47,129 bases of DNA from Desulfobacterales bacterium (GTDB taxonomy: Bacteria > Desulfobacterota > Desulfobacteria > Desulfobacterales > Desulfatibacillaceae), in assembly GCA_020060085.1 (NCBI GenBank), contig JAGVAW010000303.1, forward strand, positions 1 to 47,129, given 5' to 3'. Positions 1 to 9,860 of this stretch are shown here, piece by piece. Positions within the stretch are counted from its first letter, which is position 1. Each line of letters begins with the position of its first letter. The notes beneath the pieces are model-generated. The model did no database searches. It saw nothing but the letters and a program-made list of their open reading frames with translations, and was not told the origin of the DNA. The translations under genes were made by a program, and so were the position numbers.

Positions 1-534
1 GATCATCTCCGGGTCGAGGGCGCTGGTGGGTTCGTCAAAGAGCATGATTTTTGGATTCATGGAAAGCGCCCTTGCAATGGCCACCCTCTGCTGCTGGCCG
101 CCGGAAAGCTGGGCAGGATAACGGCTGGCTTTTTCTGTTATGCCCACCTTGGTCAGCAGCTCCATTGCCTTTTTTTCGGCATCTTGTTTTGATATTTTCC
201 GCAGCTTTATTGGCGCAAGGGTCAGATTTTCCAGGGCTGTTTTGTGGCGGAAAAGGTTGAAGCTCTGGAAAACCATGCCAACTTCCATGCGTACCTTGTT
301 GATGTTGACCCCGTGTGCGTAAAGGTCATGCCCATCCACCATTATGGAGCCTTCGCTGATGGTCTCCAGCTTGTTTATGGTGCGCAGAAGTGTGGATTTG
401 CCGGAACCGGACGGGCCTATGATGACAACCTTTTCCCCAGGCTCCACGGAAAGGGAGACATTGTCCAAAGCGCGGAACTCGCCGAACAGTTTTGAAACGC
501 CATTGATCTCGATAATGGGATTAGCGCCTGTCAT
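1..534 (-). CDS. Polar amino-acid ABC transporter ATP-binding protein (GlnQ/HisP type), 3' end cut by window edge
   Basis: Reverse strand reads [57 protein letters not shown]...[39 protein letters not shown]: Walker A, ABC signature, Walker B. Absent from the ORF track because no stop lies in the window. Confidence 0.95.
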   Translation of the reverse strand, partial: MTGANPIIEINGVSKLFGEFRALDNVSLSVEPGEKVVIIGPSGSGKSTLLRTINKLETISEGSIMVDGHDLYAHGVNINKVRMEVGMVFQSFNLFRHKTALENLTLAPIKLRKISKQDAEKKAMELLTKVGITEKASRYPAQLSGGQQQRVAIARALSMNPKIMLFDEPTSALDPEMI

Positions 535-1315
535 ACCTGCCCAGCCTTTCTTCCATTATGCTAACAAGCTTGGATAAAATAAGGGTGATGAGCAGGTAAA
601 TGAGGGCCACAAGCGTGTATGTTTCAAAATACAGAAAGGATTCCGATGCAAACTCCCGCCCGCGGCGCAAAAGGTCTGAAACAGCAAGAATGCTCACCAG
701 GGATGTGTCCTTGAGAAGGGCGATAAACTCGTTGCCCACCGGGGGCAGGATTGTGCGCCAGGCTTGGGGCAGAACCACTAAAAACATTGTCTGGGTGCGG
801 TTGAAACCCAAAGACATGGATGCCTCGGTCTGGCCCTTGTCAATGGATTCAATTCCAGCCCGAAAAACCTCTCCCATGTATGCTCCGTAGCAGAAGCTCA
901 TGGCAATTATTGCGGCAAGCATATCCGGCACGGCAACAAAACGGCCCAGGGCATAATAGAGATAAAAAAGCTGAACCAGCAGCGGAATGCCCCGGACCAC
1001 CTCAACATAAGTGGATGCAATAAGATTTATCGCCCGTATGCGGCTCAAGCGGCCCAGACCCGTGAAAAGGCCGATTACAATGGCAAGGGCAATGGATGAT
1101 ACAGTCACCTTGAAGGTTACAACAATGCCGTCCGGCAGAAACTTGAGAAGCCGCCAATATGGCTCCGGCTGGGAAATCACAAGGTAGAGCAGCGTGCCTA
1201 GAGCCAGGATAAAGGAAATGCGCCATGCTGTAAAAAGCCCCTCATCCCGCTGGCTGGGGATGGCCGCCCCGTCTCCGATCTCGATTCTGGTGACCTTTAG
1301 GTTGCCGTTATGCAC
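521..1315 (-). CDS. Polar amino-acid ABC transporter permease (HisM/GlnP family)
   Basis: ORF 521..1396 minus; ...IPLLVQLFYLYYALG...GAYMGEVFRAGIESIDKGQTEAS.SLGFNRTQTMFLVVLPQAWRTILPPVGNEFIALLKDTSLVS is typical of the family. The first ~27 codons of the ORF overlap a terminator hairpin, so a GTG start near 1315 is preferred. Confidence 0.88.
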   Translation of the reverse strand: MHNGNLKVTRIEIGDGAAIPSQRDEGLFTAWRISFILALGTLLYLVISQPEPYWRLLKFLPDGIVVTFKVTVSSIALAIVIGLFTGLGRLSRIRAINLIASTYVEVVRGIPLLVQLFYLYYALGRFVAVPDMLAAIIAMSFCYGAYMGEVFRAGIESIDKGQTEASMSLGFNRTQTMFLVVLPQAWRTILPPVGNEFIALLKDTSLVSILAVSDLLRRGREFASESFLYFETYTLVALIYLLITLILSKLVSIMEERLGRYDRR

Positions 1316-1335
1316 GCTTTGGCCGCCTTTCCGTA

Positions 1336-1374
1336 AAAAAAAGGCCCGGAAGCATTTTGCCTCCGGGCCTTTTA
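1336..1374 (-). terminator. Intrinsic terminator-like hairpin between substrate-binding protein and permease genes
   Basis: Minus-strand AAAAGGCCCGGAGGCAAAATGCTTCCGGGCCTTTTTTTT; perfect 11-bp outer stem followed by a T run. Confidence 0.85.
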
Positions 1375-1380
1375 GTGGGA

Positions 1381-2127
1381 TTAGTTGCTTATCCACTTTT
1401 TCATGAGTTGCTGGTCAATGCCGCTCTCCTTGACCATGCGGATACCTTCGTTGACAAGGTTCAAAACCTTGTCATTGCCCTTGCGCACAGCGATTCCGTA
1501 ATACTCCACCTCGCCAGCCTCGATAACTGCGGCTATCTTCAAAGTGCCCTTATATTTTTCGTTGTTAAGGGCATACTGGGCTGCAACCGGATCATCGCAG
1601 ACCACTGCAGCAATCCGCCCATTGTAAAGATCCTCTATGGCCAGACCCACTTCATCGTAAGTTTTGGATTCAATGCCTTCCACAGCCTTTACCGCAAATG
1701 TGCCTGTTGTGGAAATCTGGCTTCCAACGCGCTTTCCCTTAAGCTCTTCAAGGCTTGTCACGGTTGAGGCCATTGGCACGACAATAGCCTGGCGCACCCT
1801 GAAGTAAGGCTCGGAAAAGTCCATGACCTTTTGGCGCTCTTCAGTAATGGAAACCGAAGAGCAGATGGCGTCATACCTGCCTGCGCCCAGACCTGCAAAA
1901 ATTCCGTCCCAGGCAACAGCCCTAAATTCGGGTTTGAAGCCTGCCAGCTCGCCGGCAGCATTCATGTAGTCAATGGAAAATCCGATAATCTGCTTGTCTG
2001 CGCCAACAAACTCCATTGGTGGCCAGGTAGCATCCGTGGCAAACACAATTACAGGCTTTTCATCTGCCGCAATCACAAGTGGAGCTGCAACAAGGACGCA
2101 CAGTAAAACAAGAAAAAGCTTTTTCAT
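1381..2127 (-). CDS. Amino-acid ABC transporter substrate-binding protein
   Basis: Signal peptide MKKLFLVLLCVLVAAPLVIA followed by an SBP family 3 fold (FATDATWPPMEFVG...GFSIDYMNAAGELAGFKPEF...AWDGIFAGLGAGRYDAICSSVSITEERQKVMDFSEPYF). Confidence 0.95.
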   Translation of the reverse strand: MKKLFLVLLCVLVAAPLVIAADEKPVIVFATDATWPPMEFVGADKQIIGFSIDYMNAAGELAGFKPEFRAVAWDGIFAGLGAGRYDAICSSVSITEERQKVMDFSEPYFRVRQAIVVPMASTVTSLEELKGKRVGSQISTTGTFAVKAVEGIESKTYDEVGLAIEDLYNGRIAAVVCDDPVAAQYALNNEKYKGTLKIAAVIEAGEVEYYGIAVRKGNDKVLNLVNEGIRMVKESGIDQQLMKKWISN

Positions 2128-2255
2128 TGTACAATTCCTCCGTTAAGTTTGGTTTTTCCTTAACTCCTTGGTCAAAGAAGGCGACCAGCTTTTGCTAACA
2201 CTTTTTGCGGCTTATTTGCAAGGACTAACAATAATTGGAAAGGGAATGCCTGCGA

Positions 2256-3191
2256 TTATTGCCCGGATATCCACACGGTTTTGCGGCGTAGAATTCCAAG
2301 CTGGGCTGCAAGCATTCCGGTCAGCATGAGCGCAGCCCCAAGCAGAGATCTGCTGCTCATAACCTCCGCAAGAAAAAGCCAGCCGAAAAAGGCTGCAAAA
2401 ACAGCTTCCAGTTGAAGGATGACAGCCGCGTGAGCAGGAGGAGAATCCTTTTGCCCGATGACCTGAAGGGTAAAGCCGATGCCCACTGAAGCCACTCCTC
2501 CGAAAAAGAGGGAGTAGCGGGTCAGCCAGATGTCGCCAAGAGAGAAGTCCTCCACAATGAAGGCCGCAAAAAGGCTTAAAACCGCACATACGGCAGCCTG
2601 ACCAAAGGCCAGGACAAAGGAGTCCATTTTAGGGGAAAAATGCCCAAGCACAAGCACATGGCCTGCCCATGCAAAGGCGCAGGCCAAAATCAGGCTGTCT
2701 CCATAAGCCAGCACAAAGGAGCTTGTCATGGAAAGAAAGTACAGGCCTGCCAGGGCCAGCAATATGCCGGTCCATCCCCAGGCTCCCACCTTTTGACGCC
2801 AGAAAAGGCCGAGAATGGGAACAAAGACAACATAAAGGCCGGTAATGAAACCTGCCTTGCCCGCTGTTGTGTGAACAAGGCCTATCTGCTGGAGATTTAT
2901 TCCCAGAAACATGAGAAGGCCAGCAGCCAGAATGCCTTTTAACGGCATCCATTTTTGATCGCTGCCTGCAAATGGGGCCTTCCTGTTTTTAATCTGCATC
3001 CAGGCAATGGGGGCCAGACAGGCTGCACCCAAAAGAAAGCGCAGGCCCGTAAAGGCTATTGGCCCTATGGTGTCCATGCCCCGTTTCTGGGCCACAAAGG
3101 TTGCCCCCCATACAAGGGCTGCAACAAGCAGAAGAAAATTTGCCTTCAACACCCTGGAATTCATAATTTTTGCCCATTGCAGCCATATCAA
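2256..3191 (-). CDS. EamA/DMT family transporter
   Basis: Hydrophobic multi-TM protein with ALVWGATFVAQKRGMDTIGPIAFTGLRFLLGA and a second repeat ILQLEAVFAAFFGWLFLAEVMSSRSLLGAALMLTGMLAAQL. Confidence 0.92.
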   Translation of the reverse strand: MIWLQWAKIMNSRVLKANFLLLVAALVWGATFVAQKRGMDTIGPIAFTGLRFLLGAACLAPIAWMQIKNRKAPFAGSDQKWMPLKGILAAGLLMFLGINLQQIGLVHTTAGKAGFITGLYVVFVPILGLFWRQKVGAWGWTGILLALAGLYFLSMTSSFVLAYGDSLILACAFAWAGHVLVLGHFSPKMDSFVLAFGQAAVCAVLSLFAAFIVEDFSLGDIWLTRYSLFFGGVASVGIGFTLQVIGQKDSPPAHAAVILQLEAVFAAFFGWLFLAEVMSSRSLLGAALMLTGMLAAQLGILRRKTVWISGQ

Positions 3192-3286
3192 AGGCCTGAA
3201 TCCTTTCCGGCCCGGCCTCTTTAACTTGTGTGCATGGGGATGTAAAGAAGGATTTTTTCCGTTTTAAGGATTCTTCATGTGGCTGG

Positions 3287-5275
3287 TCATGATTTGCTGT
3301 TTGAGGCGATCCATTCATCCACCTTACAGGAGAGCCTTGCACGCTGCTTTTCAGGCAGGCCTTTCGGGTCATAGCGCAGCCTGTAATGCAGCTTCACAAT
3401 GGGTGCAAGATCATCAAAACCAAAAGGCGCATTTGCCGCTTGCAGGCGTGCAAGCCATGCGCAAGGCGTTTCGTGGCCGGGCCGCACAAATCCTTTTTGT
3501 GCAAGGAGCTGCTCCACCCTGAAAAATGGAGAGTCCAGCGCCGAATCCCTTTTGTCTGCAAGTTTTTTATCGGCTCGTTCCTTTAAAACAAGGCTCACCC
3601 TTGCGCCACGGACAAAGCGGTAGACAAGGACAAGGGTTAACAAAACTGCAAGGGCAATCATAATGGGCGAAAGTTTTTTTATGCCACCTTCGCGTTGCCA
3701 CAAAAAACCGGCAAAAACCGCGTCTGAAACCATATCCCTAAAACGGTTCCAGGCAGTCATGGTTTGGGCTTCGTAAAGCATCCACATAGGGGGGGTCACA
3801 TCAACATCAACCCATTTGTCATCCACCCAGGCAAGCGCCCAGGCGTGGGCGTGCCTTTTGCGCACTGCAAGCCAGCCGTCTTTTCCAGGCGGCTCGTGGG
3901 CCATATAGCCCACAGCGTATCTTGCAGGTATTCCAGCTGCCCGCAGAAGAAGCACTGCTGCTGTGGCAAAGTATTCACAGTGCCCGCTGCGGCGCTCTTC
4001 AAGAAAAATCTGCAAGGCCCGGTCCTTGTTTGTCTGCTCCGCCTGCACCAGGCTGTATGTAAAGTTCTCATCAAAATATGCGGCCAGCACTCCAAATGCA
4101 TCTTCTGGCGAGAGATCTGAAAGATTGAGGGCCTCTGCAAGCCTGAAAACTCCCGGTGCCTGGGTTTCGTCAACCCTCAAATCCGGCTCATAGGGCGGCG
4201 AATCCAAAAAAGTTTCCGGCCCGAATTCCACAGTGTAAATCGTGCGGGAGGAAACACCTGTGGCAAGCACTGTTCCAAATTGGTTTATAAGCAAATGCAC
4301 AGAATCAAGGCCGCCAATGGTATGTGTACCTGAAGGGAGCTTGAGCAAGCCCTGTTTGCCGGGAAAGGGCTGGCTGACCAAAAGGCTGCCGGTTGTCTGC
4401 CGCTTTTCCCCCAAAAGCCAGCGGCCATCGGCGGTCATGCTGTCTGCATGGGTCAACTGGGGGTGGCTTCCCATCCACAAACCGCGGCGGTAGATGTTGT
4501 GGGAGGCTTCCCGTAGCAGAAAGTCTTTTCTTGCGCTCTGGTTTGGTTTTATGCGGAAGGCGATTTCGTGGGAGAGCTTGATTCTTCCCATTTCCCCTAT
4601 GGCGGTAAGGGATCGGTAAGGGTCCTGGCCCCGCTGCCAGTAGTGCTCCAGAAGCTGCATTGAAACCTGCTCCAGATAAAGCTGGAAGGAATGCAGACCC
4701 TTTTGGCCGACAAAGCCCATAAGCCCGGCTGCCACAAGCAGGCCAGCGCAGGCGGCCCTTGCTTTTTTATGCCGGACCCTAGCCCATAAAGCCCAGGCAG
4801 TCAGCGCCCAAAGGGTTGAAAAAACCGCTGGATGGCGCAAGTCCGGCACCATTGCAGTAAAAAGAGTCAGAGCCAAAAAGGGCCAGGACAAATCCACCGA
4901 AGGCCCCCAATCCTGCTCCTTTTCACCAGCCAGGACCCTTGCGCCCCACAGGACTGTCCCCAAAGGCACCCGGCCCCGGACGCTGAAGGCCTGAAAAGCC
5001 ACAAGGATAAATAGGGGAAGCACCAGCCACTGGAACATCATCAGCATTGCCGTGCGGGGCGGCTGGGTGAAAAAAAGCAGAACGCCCACAAGAATGAGAA
5101 GCAGGGCGCAAAGGTCGGAAATGCGTATGAAGTCCTTTGCCGAAAGGTTCAGCCGCGCCCTTGAAAAACGGGAGCCTTCCAGAAAGAGGGCCATGAGAAG
5201 GCCAAGAAGGGGCACACCTGCTGCAAAACCCCAAAAAAGCAGTGCTGCGCCTGAAAGCAGAAGAGGTGTGCTCAT
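3287..5275 (-). CDS. TgpA-like membrane protein with transglutaminase core domain
   Basis: N-terminal TM segments then RRSGHCEYFATAAVLLLRAAGIPARYAVGYMAHE...KRHAHAWALAWVDDKWVDVDVTP (Cys-His-Asp transglutaminase triad) and a C-terminal DUF4129-like tail. Confidence 0.9.
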   Translation of the reverse strand: MSTPLLLSGAALLFWGFAAGVPLLGLLMALFLEGSRFSRARLNLSAKDFIRISDLCALLLILVGVLLFFTQPPRTAMLMMFQWLVLPLFILVAFQAFSVRGRVPLGTVLWGARVLAGEKEQDWGPSVDLSWPFLALTLFTAMVPDLRHPAVFSTLWALTAWALWARVRHKKARAACAGLLVAAGLMGFVGQKGLHSFQLYLEQVSMQLLEHYWQRGQDPYRSLTAIGEMGRIKLSHEIAFRIKPNQSARKDFLLREASHNIYRRGLWMGSHPQLTHADSMTADGRWLLGEKRQTTGSLLVSQPFPGKQGLLKLPSGTHTIGGLDSVHLLINQFGTVLATGVSSRTIYTVEFGPETFLDSPPYEPDLRVDETQAPGVFRLAEALNLSDLSPEDAFGVLAAYFDENFTYSLVQAEQTNKDRALQIFLEERRSGHCEYFATAAVLLLRAAGIPARYAVGYMAHEPPGKDGWLAVRKRHAHAWALAWVDDKWVDVDVTPPMWMLYEAQTMTAWNRFRDMVSDAVFAGFLWQREGGIKKLSPIMIALAVLLTLVLVYRFVRGARVSLVLKERADKKLADKRDSALDSPFFRVEQLLAQKGFVRPGHETPCAWLARLQAANAPFGFDDLAPIVKLHYRLRYDPKGLPEKQRARLSCKVDEWIASNSKS

Positions 5276-6621
5276 AAGCTTGCCAGAACCTTGGCGGCCT
5301 GCCCAGGGCCAACCCTGATGATTTGGGTGGGGTCATCCGAAATGAGGTCTGGTTGCAGAGGGGGCAAATCCTCTTGGCAAATTACAAGGACCTTAAGCGG
5401 AATGCCTATGCCGCGCAGGCTTGCCACAAGCTCTTGGCGCGGAGCATCCCATTCCAGCAGCACCAGAATGCAGGCAGACATCTGGGCGGCCCTGTCAAGC
5501 ACACTGCGGGTAAGAACCTCAAAGGGTTTTTCCCTGCATGGGGCAACGGATGCCAAAACCTCCAGAATGCCAGCCACATTCCCTAATCTCCGTCCTGCCG
5601 AAAAACAGTAGCTTTTTGACCCCACAAAAAGAAAATCCAGCAGGCTGTCCTGTGTGAGCATATTCTGGGCAAAACTTGCCGCAACGCTCACAGCCTCCTC
5701 AAAGCGCCGAAAATCATCTTCATTGTAAAAGGTATCCAGCACAAGGGCGTGGCGCACAAAGTACTCTTCTGCATATTCCTTAACCACCGGGTGGCCCTGC
5801 TTGGCAAAGCTTTTCCAGTGTATGCGCCGCTTGGAGTCGCCAGGGCGATAATCCCTCAAGGAAATGAACTCCTCGGATTCGCCCACACTCAAGGCAAAAT
5901 GCAATCCCCCCCTGTGCAGCCGTCTTGTGCCGGGCAGTTGAAGTGCGCTCACCTTATAGCGCCTGGGCAGAACAACGCAATCGGATGGCTCGTCTAATCG
6001 GTCAAGGCCCAAAAACAGGCCCATTGGGTCGGCCCGACCCACCCACAAGCCCCTGCTGCGCAATCTCCCTCTGGACATGGGCATAACAGAGGCTTTGACC
6101 ACAACAGAAGCGCCCGGCTCTAAAACAGGCAAGGCAATTCTGGGGGCAGAGGCGTTTGCCGCATTTTTTGCCTGGTAATAAAACCTGGGCCAGCCGGAAA
6201 TCCGCGAAAAAAAAGCGCCCGGCAGCTTTCTCCAGCCAGGCCCCTGCAAAAAGGCTTGGCGGTCAAAGGGCTGCCATTCCAGATTTTCAAACAGAATCAA
6301 GCCCCGTTTTGTGCGGGTAGAGCGGTTTTCAATGCGGATTGAATAAGTGGCGGGTTCTCCGGCAGTGGTGTATGGCGGAAAGCTGCGCAAGACAACGATA
6401 CTGCTTTTGAAGCGCCACCAGAGAAAAGAAAGAGCAAGCAGCGATCCGGAAAGGGCAAAGACCTGATGGATCATGGTGCGCTTGGTATCCAACCCGATAA
6501 GCCCGCTTATGACAAAGACTGTCAGAATCAGAATGCCCGCATCCGTAAAGCGCCGCCTTATCCAGCGGCCCCTTCTCCAGACAGCCGTGAAAATGCGGAA
6601 GAAAAAGCGCCTTAAAAGCAA
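5272..6621 (-). CDS. DUF58 domain-containing protein
   Basis: Two N-terminal TMs and LRDYRPGDSKRRIHWKSFAKQGHPVVKEYAEE, the DUF58 hallmark; adjacent to MoxR and TgpA genes. Confidence 0.93.
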   Translation of the reverse strand: MLLRRFFFRIFTAVWRRGRWIRRRFTDAGILILTVFVISGLIGLDTKRTMIHQVFALSGSLLALSFLWWRFKSSIVVLRSFPPYTTAGEPATYSIRIENRSTRTKRGLILFENLEWQPFDRQAFLQGPGWRKLPGAFFSRISGWPRFYYQAKNAANASAPRIALPVLEPGASVVVKASVMPMSRGRLRSRGLWVGRADPMGLFLGLDRLDEPSDCVVLPRRYKVSALQLPGTRRLHRGGLHFALSVGESEEFISLRDYRPGDSKRRIHWKSFAKQGHPVVKEYAEEYFVRHALVLDTFYNEDDFRRFEEAVSVAASFAQNMLTQDSLLDFLFVGSKSYCFSAGRRLGNVAGILEVLASVAPCREKPFEVLTRSVLDRAAQMSACILVLLEWDAPRQELVASLRGIGIPLKVLVICQEDLPPLQPDLISDDPTQIIRVGPGQAAKVLASL

Positions 6622-6641
6622 GGGATGCCTCCAGAATAGGG

Positions 6642-7673
6642 CTAATTCGGAACAGGCACAAGAGTAAGAATCTCTTTGACCACCTCCTGTCCGGTAAGCC
6701 CGGAAAAATGGGCCTGCGGGTCCAGCACAAGACGATGGGCAATAACGCAGACAGCGATTTCCTGAACGAGGTCAGGGGTGACAAAGTCTGAAGAATCCAT
6801 AAGTGCCAGTGCTTGGCACACCTTCATCAGGGCCAGGGATGCCCTTGGGCCTGCCCCCAGGACAACGCCCTTTGCATGACGGGTGCTGCGGACAAGCTCC
6901 ACCATGTAGCGTTTTATGGAATCAGAAACCCTCACAAGGCTGACCGCGCGGTTTAGGATCACCGCTTCGGCCAGATCCGCACAGGGGGCAAGATTCTGGA
7001 TGGGATGACCAAAGGTCTGATCTGTGAGAACCGCCATTTCCGTTTCCGCATCCACATATCCAAGGCCAAAGCGCATGGCAAAACGATCCATCTGGGCTTC
7101 GGGCAAGGGGTAGGTGCCTGCGGTTTCCACAGGATTTTGCGTGGCCACCACAAAAAATAAATCTTTAAGGGCAATGAGCCTGCCGTCAACAGAGACCTGG
7201 GCTTCGGCCATTGCTTCCAAAAGAGCGGACTGGGTTCTGGGCGAGGCCCTGTTTATTTCATCGGCCAGAAGAATGTTTGTGAAGATGGGGCCTTTGTGGA
7301 AGGCAAAGGCCTGATCTTTGGGGTTGAAGACCGAAACCCCAAGGATATCCGAAGGCAGCAGATCCGGCGTAAACTGAATTCTGGAAAAAGATGCGGTAAG
7401 AGACAAGGCCAGAGCCTTGGCAAGTGTGGTTTTTCCGGTTCCGGGATAGTCCTCCAGAAGAACATGGCCTCCGCCTGCAAAGGCTGCAAGCAGCTTGCGG
7501 ATAGATGCTTTTTGGCCGCGCATCACCCTGCCTATGTTTGCGGAGAGCTTTTCAAGAACCGCTGCGCCTTTTTCAAGGGTCGCATCCCTGTTCCTTTGTC
7601 TGCCGTCTCCATTTGGGGCCATACCTTCATTCATGGGCCAAGGGCTTTCATTTGTCTTCAAGATAAGCGGCAA
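6642..7673 (-). CDS. MoxR family AAA+ ATPase
   Basis: GHVLLEDYPGTGKTTLAKALA (Walker A), ILLADEINRASPRTQSALLEAMAE (Walker B), VATQNPVETAGTYPLPEAQMDRFAM. Confidence 0.95.
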   Translation of the reverse strand: MPLILKTNESPWPMNEGMAPNGDGRQRNRDATLEKGAAVLEKLSANIGRVMRGQKASIRKLLAAFAGGGHVLLEDYPGTGKTTLAKALALSLTASFSRIQFTPDLLPSDILGVSVFNPKDQAFAFHKGPIFTNILLADEINRASPRTQSALLEAMAEAQVSVDGRLIALKDLFFVVATQNPVETAGTYPLPEAQMDRFAMRFGLGYVDAETEMAVLTDQTFGHPIQNLAPCADLAEAVILNRAVSLVRVSDSIKRYMVELVRSTRHAKGVVLGAGPRASLALMKVCQALALMDSSDFVTPDLVQEIAVCVIAHRLVLDPQAHFSGLTGQEVVKEILTLVPVPN

Positions 7674-8331
7674 ACAGCGGCTTTAATTCCGCAAGGTCTT
7701 CCCTTAAACTTGTTTCCACTTCGTAGCCGAATATGTCCAGCATGATAACACAGTTCACAGTGGCATCATTTTCTGAAGCCATGCGGATACGGCTGGCCAG
7801 ATTTATGTTCACCTCATGAATCATGTCGTAAAGGTGCAAGAGGCCCTTTAATTCCCAGTCCGGCTCCTTGCCCTGCCTGCTGCGGAGGTACTGGCCTGTA
7901 AGATACATTCCAAGCGCCCTGAAAACCGTGCTCTTGGTGTCTCCAAAGGGCAGATGAAAATAGGCCATGGGCCGCAGATGGCACATGACAGGGCAGGCGG
8001 AAAGGGCCAGCAGCAGGCCAGCCAGGGAGCGCAGGCCCTGCTGGACCGATGTGAGGGCAGACATCTTTACCTCCGCCCGTTCCACCGTGACCTTTATACT
8101 TTCATAGGAAATGCGCCCGCCAAAGGCCTTAACTAGCGGCACAATAGAAAGCGCCGCAGGGCAGGTGCGCCTGGCATTGGCCCTGATGGTGCAGCATTCG
8201 CATTGGAAGTTTTCCAGGGCAAGCCAGGGTTCAACAACAGCCAGTTCTGCCTCATCTGATGTTTCGGACTCCTCATCCAGCACAAACTTGTGGCCGGGGC
8301 CGGTTTCAAACTGAAAATGATAGCAAATCAA
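7648..8331 (-). CDS. Conserved hypothetical protein with a Cys cluster (possibly DUF6901-like)
   Basis: ORF 7648..8481 minus. Reverse strand shows AGGAGG-6 nt-TTG at 8331, giving a 227-aa protein (ICYHFQFETGPGHKFVLDEE...CECCTIRANARRTCPAALSIVPLV...). Family assignment is tentative. Confidence 0.7.
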   Translation of the reverse strand: MICYHFQFETGPGHKFVLDEESETSDEAELAVVEPWLALENFQCECCTIRANARRTCPAALSIVPLVKAFGGRISYESIKVTVERAEVKMSALTSVQQGLRSLAGLLLALSACPVMCHLRPMAYFHLPFGDTKSTVFRALGMYLTGQYLRSRQGKEPDWELKGLLHLYDMIHEVNINLASRIRMASENDATVNCVIMLDIFGYEVETSLREDLAELKPLFAAYLEDK

Positions 8332-8558
8332 GATTATCCTCCTGTCCGGCCCCTGTATGCTGTATATACGCCGCCGGGCAGTCAGGTCAACTGCAACAAG
8401 GGCAAGGGAATTAGGACAGGATTTATCCGCAGGCAGCCAAAAATAATTGTACCGGCTTTTGGAAGTTGCCGTTGTCTGCAAGCAGGCTTACATCACTCTG
8501 AAAACGCTGGCAAAAGCGCCTGTGAGCCTGTCGCCATGCTTTTACAGAAGGGCTTTTT

Positions 8559-9197
8559 TCATATCCAGCCCAGCACATTTACAAACACAACCCAAAAAAC
8601 AATGTTTACAGCCGCCAAAATCCAGAAGATGCGAATCTTGCCCTGTCTGGATATGTTGTAATGCCCCCATGTGCACAAAAAGTAGGGCAGGCAGTAATTT
8701 ATAAGGATGATCCAGATGTGCGGCCAGTTCCAGAAACGATAAACCCATACCAGGGCACCTGCACGGTTAAGGGCGCATTCCACGGCTGTTGAAAAAAGCC
8801 CAAGGGCAAGGGGAATGAAAACCCGGTAGTTAAGGCCGAGAATTTTTGTGTCTGGCGCATCATCAAAGGTTTGCAGAAGTTTTACAAGGACAACTCCGGC
8901 CAAGGAGAAGAGCAGAAAGATTTCAATGTTGATGCCCGAAAGTATGAGAAAGGATGTATCGCCAGGGGTGGTCCAAAGGCCCGCAAACCCCGTGAAATGC
9001 AATATAAGGGAGTTTATCATCTCCCATATCATCTCACCGGCGGAAAACAGCAGACCCATGAGAACAGCATCCCAGTTTTTAGCGCGGATTTCGGCAGCGT
9101 AGGCCCACATTACAAGGCCCAGCCCAAATAGCAGGCTCCAATGGAACTGGTCCGGGCTGCGGAGTATTTCCATTGCCTCAATGCTTGCAGGAGTCAT
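8559..9197 (-). CDS. Polytopic membrane protein of unknown function
   Basis: Internal Met MTPASIEAMEILRSPDQFHWSLLFGLGLVMWAYAAEI... with about seven hydrophobic segments; no recognised family. Confidence 0.75.
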   Translation of the reverse strand: MTPASIEAMEILRSPDQFHWSLLFGLGLVMWAYAAEIRAKNWDAVLMGLLFSAGEMIWEMINSLILHFTGFAGLWTTPGDTSFLILSGINIEIFLLFSLAGVVLVKLLQTFDDAPDTKILGLNYRVFIPLALGLFSTAVECALNRAGALVWVYRFWNWPHIWIILINYCLPYFLCTWGHYNISRQGKIRIFWILAAVNIVFWVVFVNVLGWI

Positions 9198-9290
9198 GGC
9201 GGTTTCCTTTTTTATGATTTTGTGGGGGGAGCTTTTTTTCTGCCTGTTGTAACGCTTTTTTCCGGAAACAAGTTTTTTGGAAACTCGCAA

Positions 9291-9860
9291 TCAGTAATAA
9301 AAATTTATTGCATACCAGTCTGTTTCAAAATTCCAGTATGAAACAAAAAAGAGCACATAATGCAGATAAAGTGGCAGAGTCACTTTTTCAAGTTCGGCCT
9401 TGCAGCGGATCTGGTAGTTTTTGCCCCGCTCCAAACGGGAAAGGGGGGCCACCACCAGACTGTCCACATTGGCCATGGCCTTTTTTGCTTCTGAAAAGGA
9501 ATGGGTAACCAGCACGGTGTCGGGCTTTTCCGTCCTTGTGACCGTAAATTCCTTTTTCAACACATTGTATTTTATTGTGTGCTCCAGGGTGATATCCGCA
9601 ATTTTTTCGTTGAACCAAAGGCCACGGGTTCGGGAGAGGGTGACATTAATAAGAAATTTTGTGGGCGCACCGCTCATAATTGCCTGCTCGATCTCGGTGG
9701 TGAAGCAGCCCTCTATGGTGAGATAAACAAGCAGATCATCACGGGTGTTTGTAACGACAATGTCTGTAAGCTGAGCCTTCTGGGCCGCAACCGTTGCCGG
9801 GCCTGCCACAAGAAGGCAGGCAAAGGCAAAAATCACGATTGGAGCTTTGGCGAACTTCAT
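9291..9860 (-). CDS. DUF4390 domain-containing exported protein
   Basis: Signal peptide plus LTDIVVTNTRDDLLVYLTIEGCFTTEIEQAIMSGAPTKFLINVTLSRTRG...FETDWYAINFYY, characteristic of DUF4390. Confidence 0.88.
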   Translation of the reverse strand: MKFAKAPIVIFAFACLLVAGPATVAAQKAQLTDIVVTNTRDDLLVYLTIEGCFTTEIEQAIMSGAPTKFLINVTLSRTRGLWFNEKIADITLEHTIKYNVLKKEFTVTRTEKPDTVLVTHSFSEAKKAMANVDSLVVAPLSRLERGKNYQIRCKAELEKVTLPLYLHYVLFFVSYWNFETDWYAINFYY

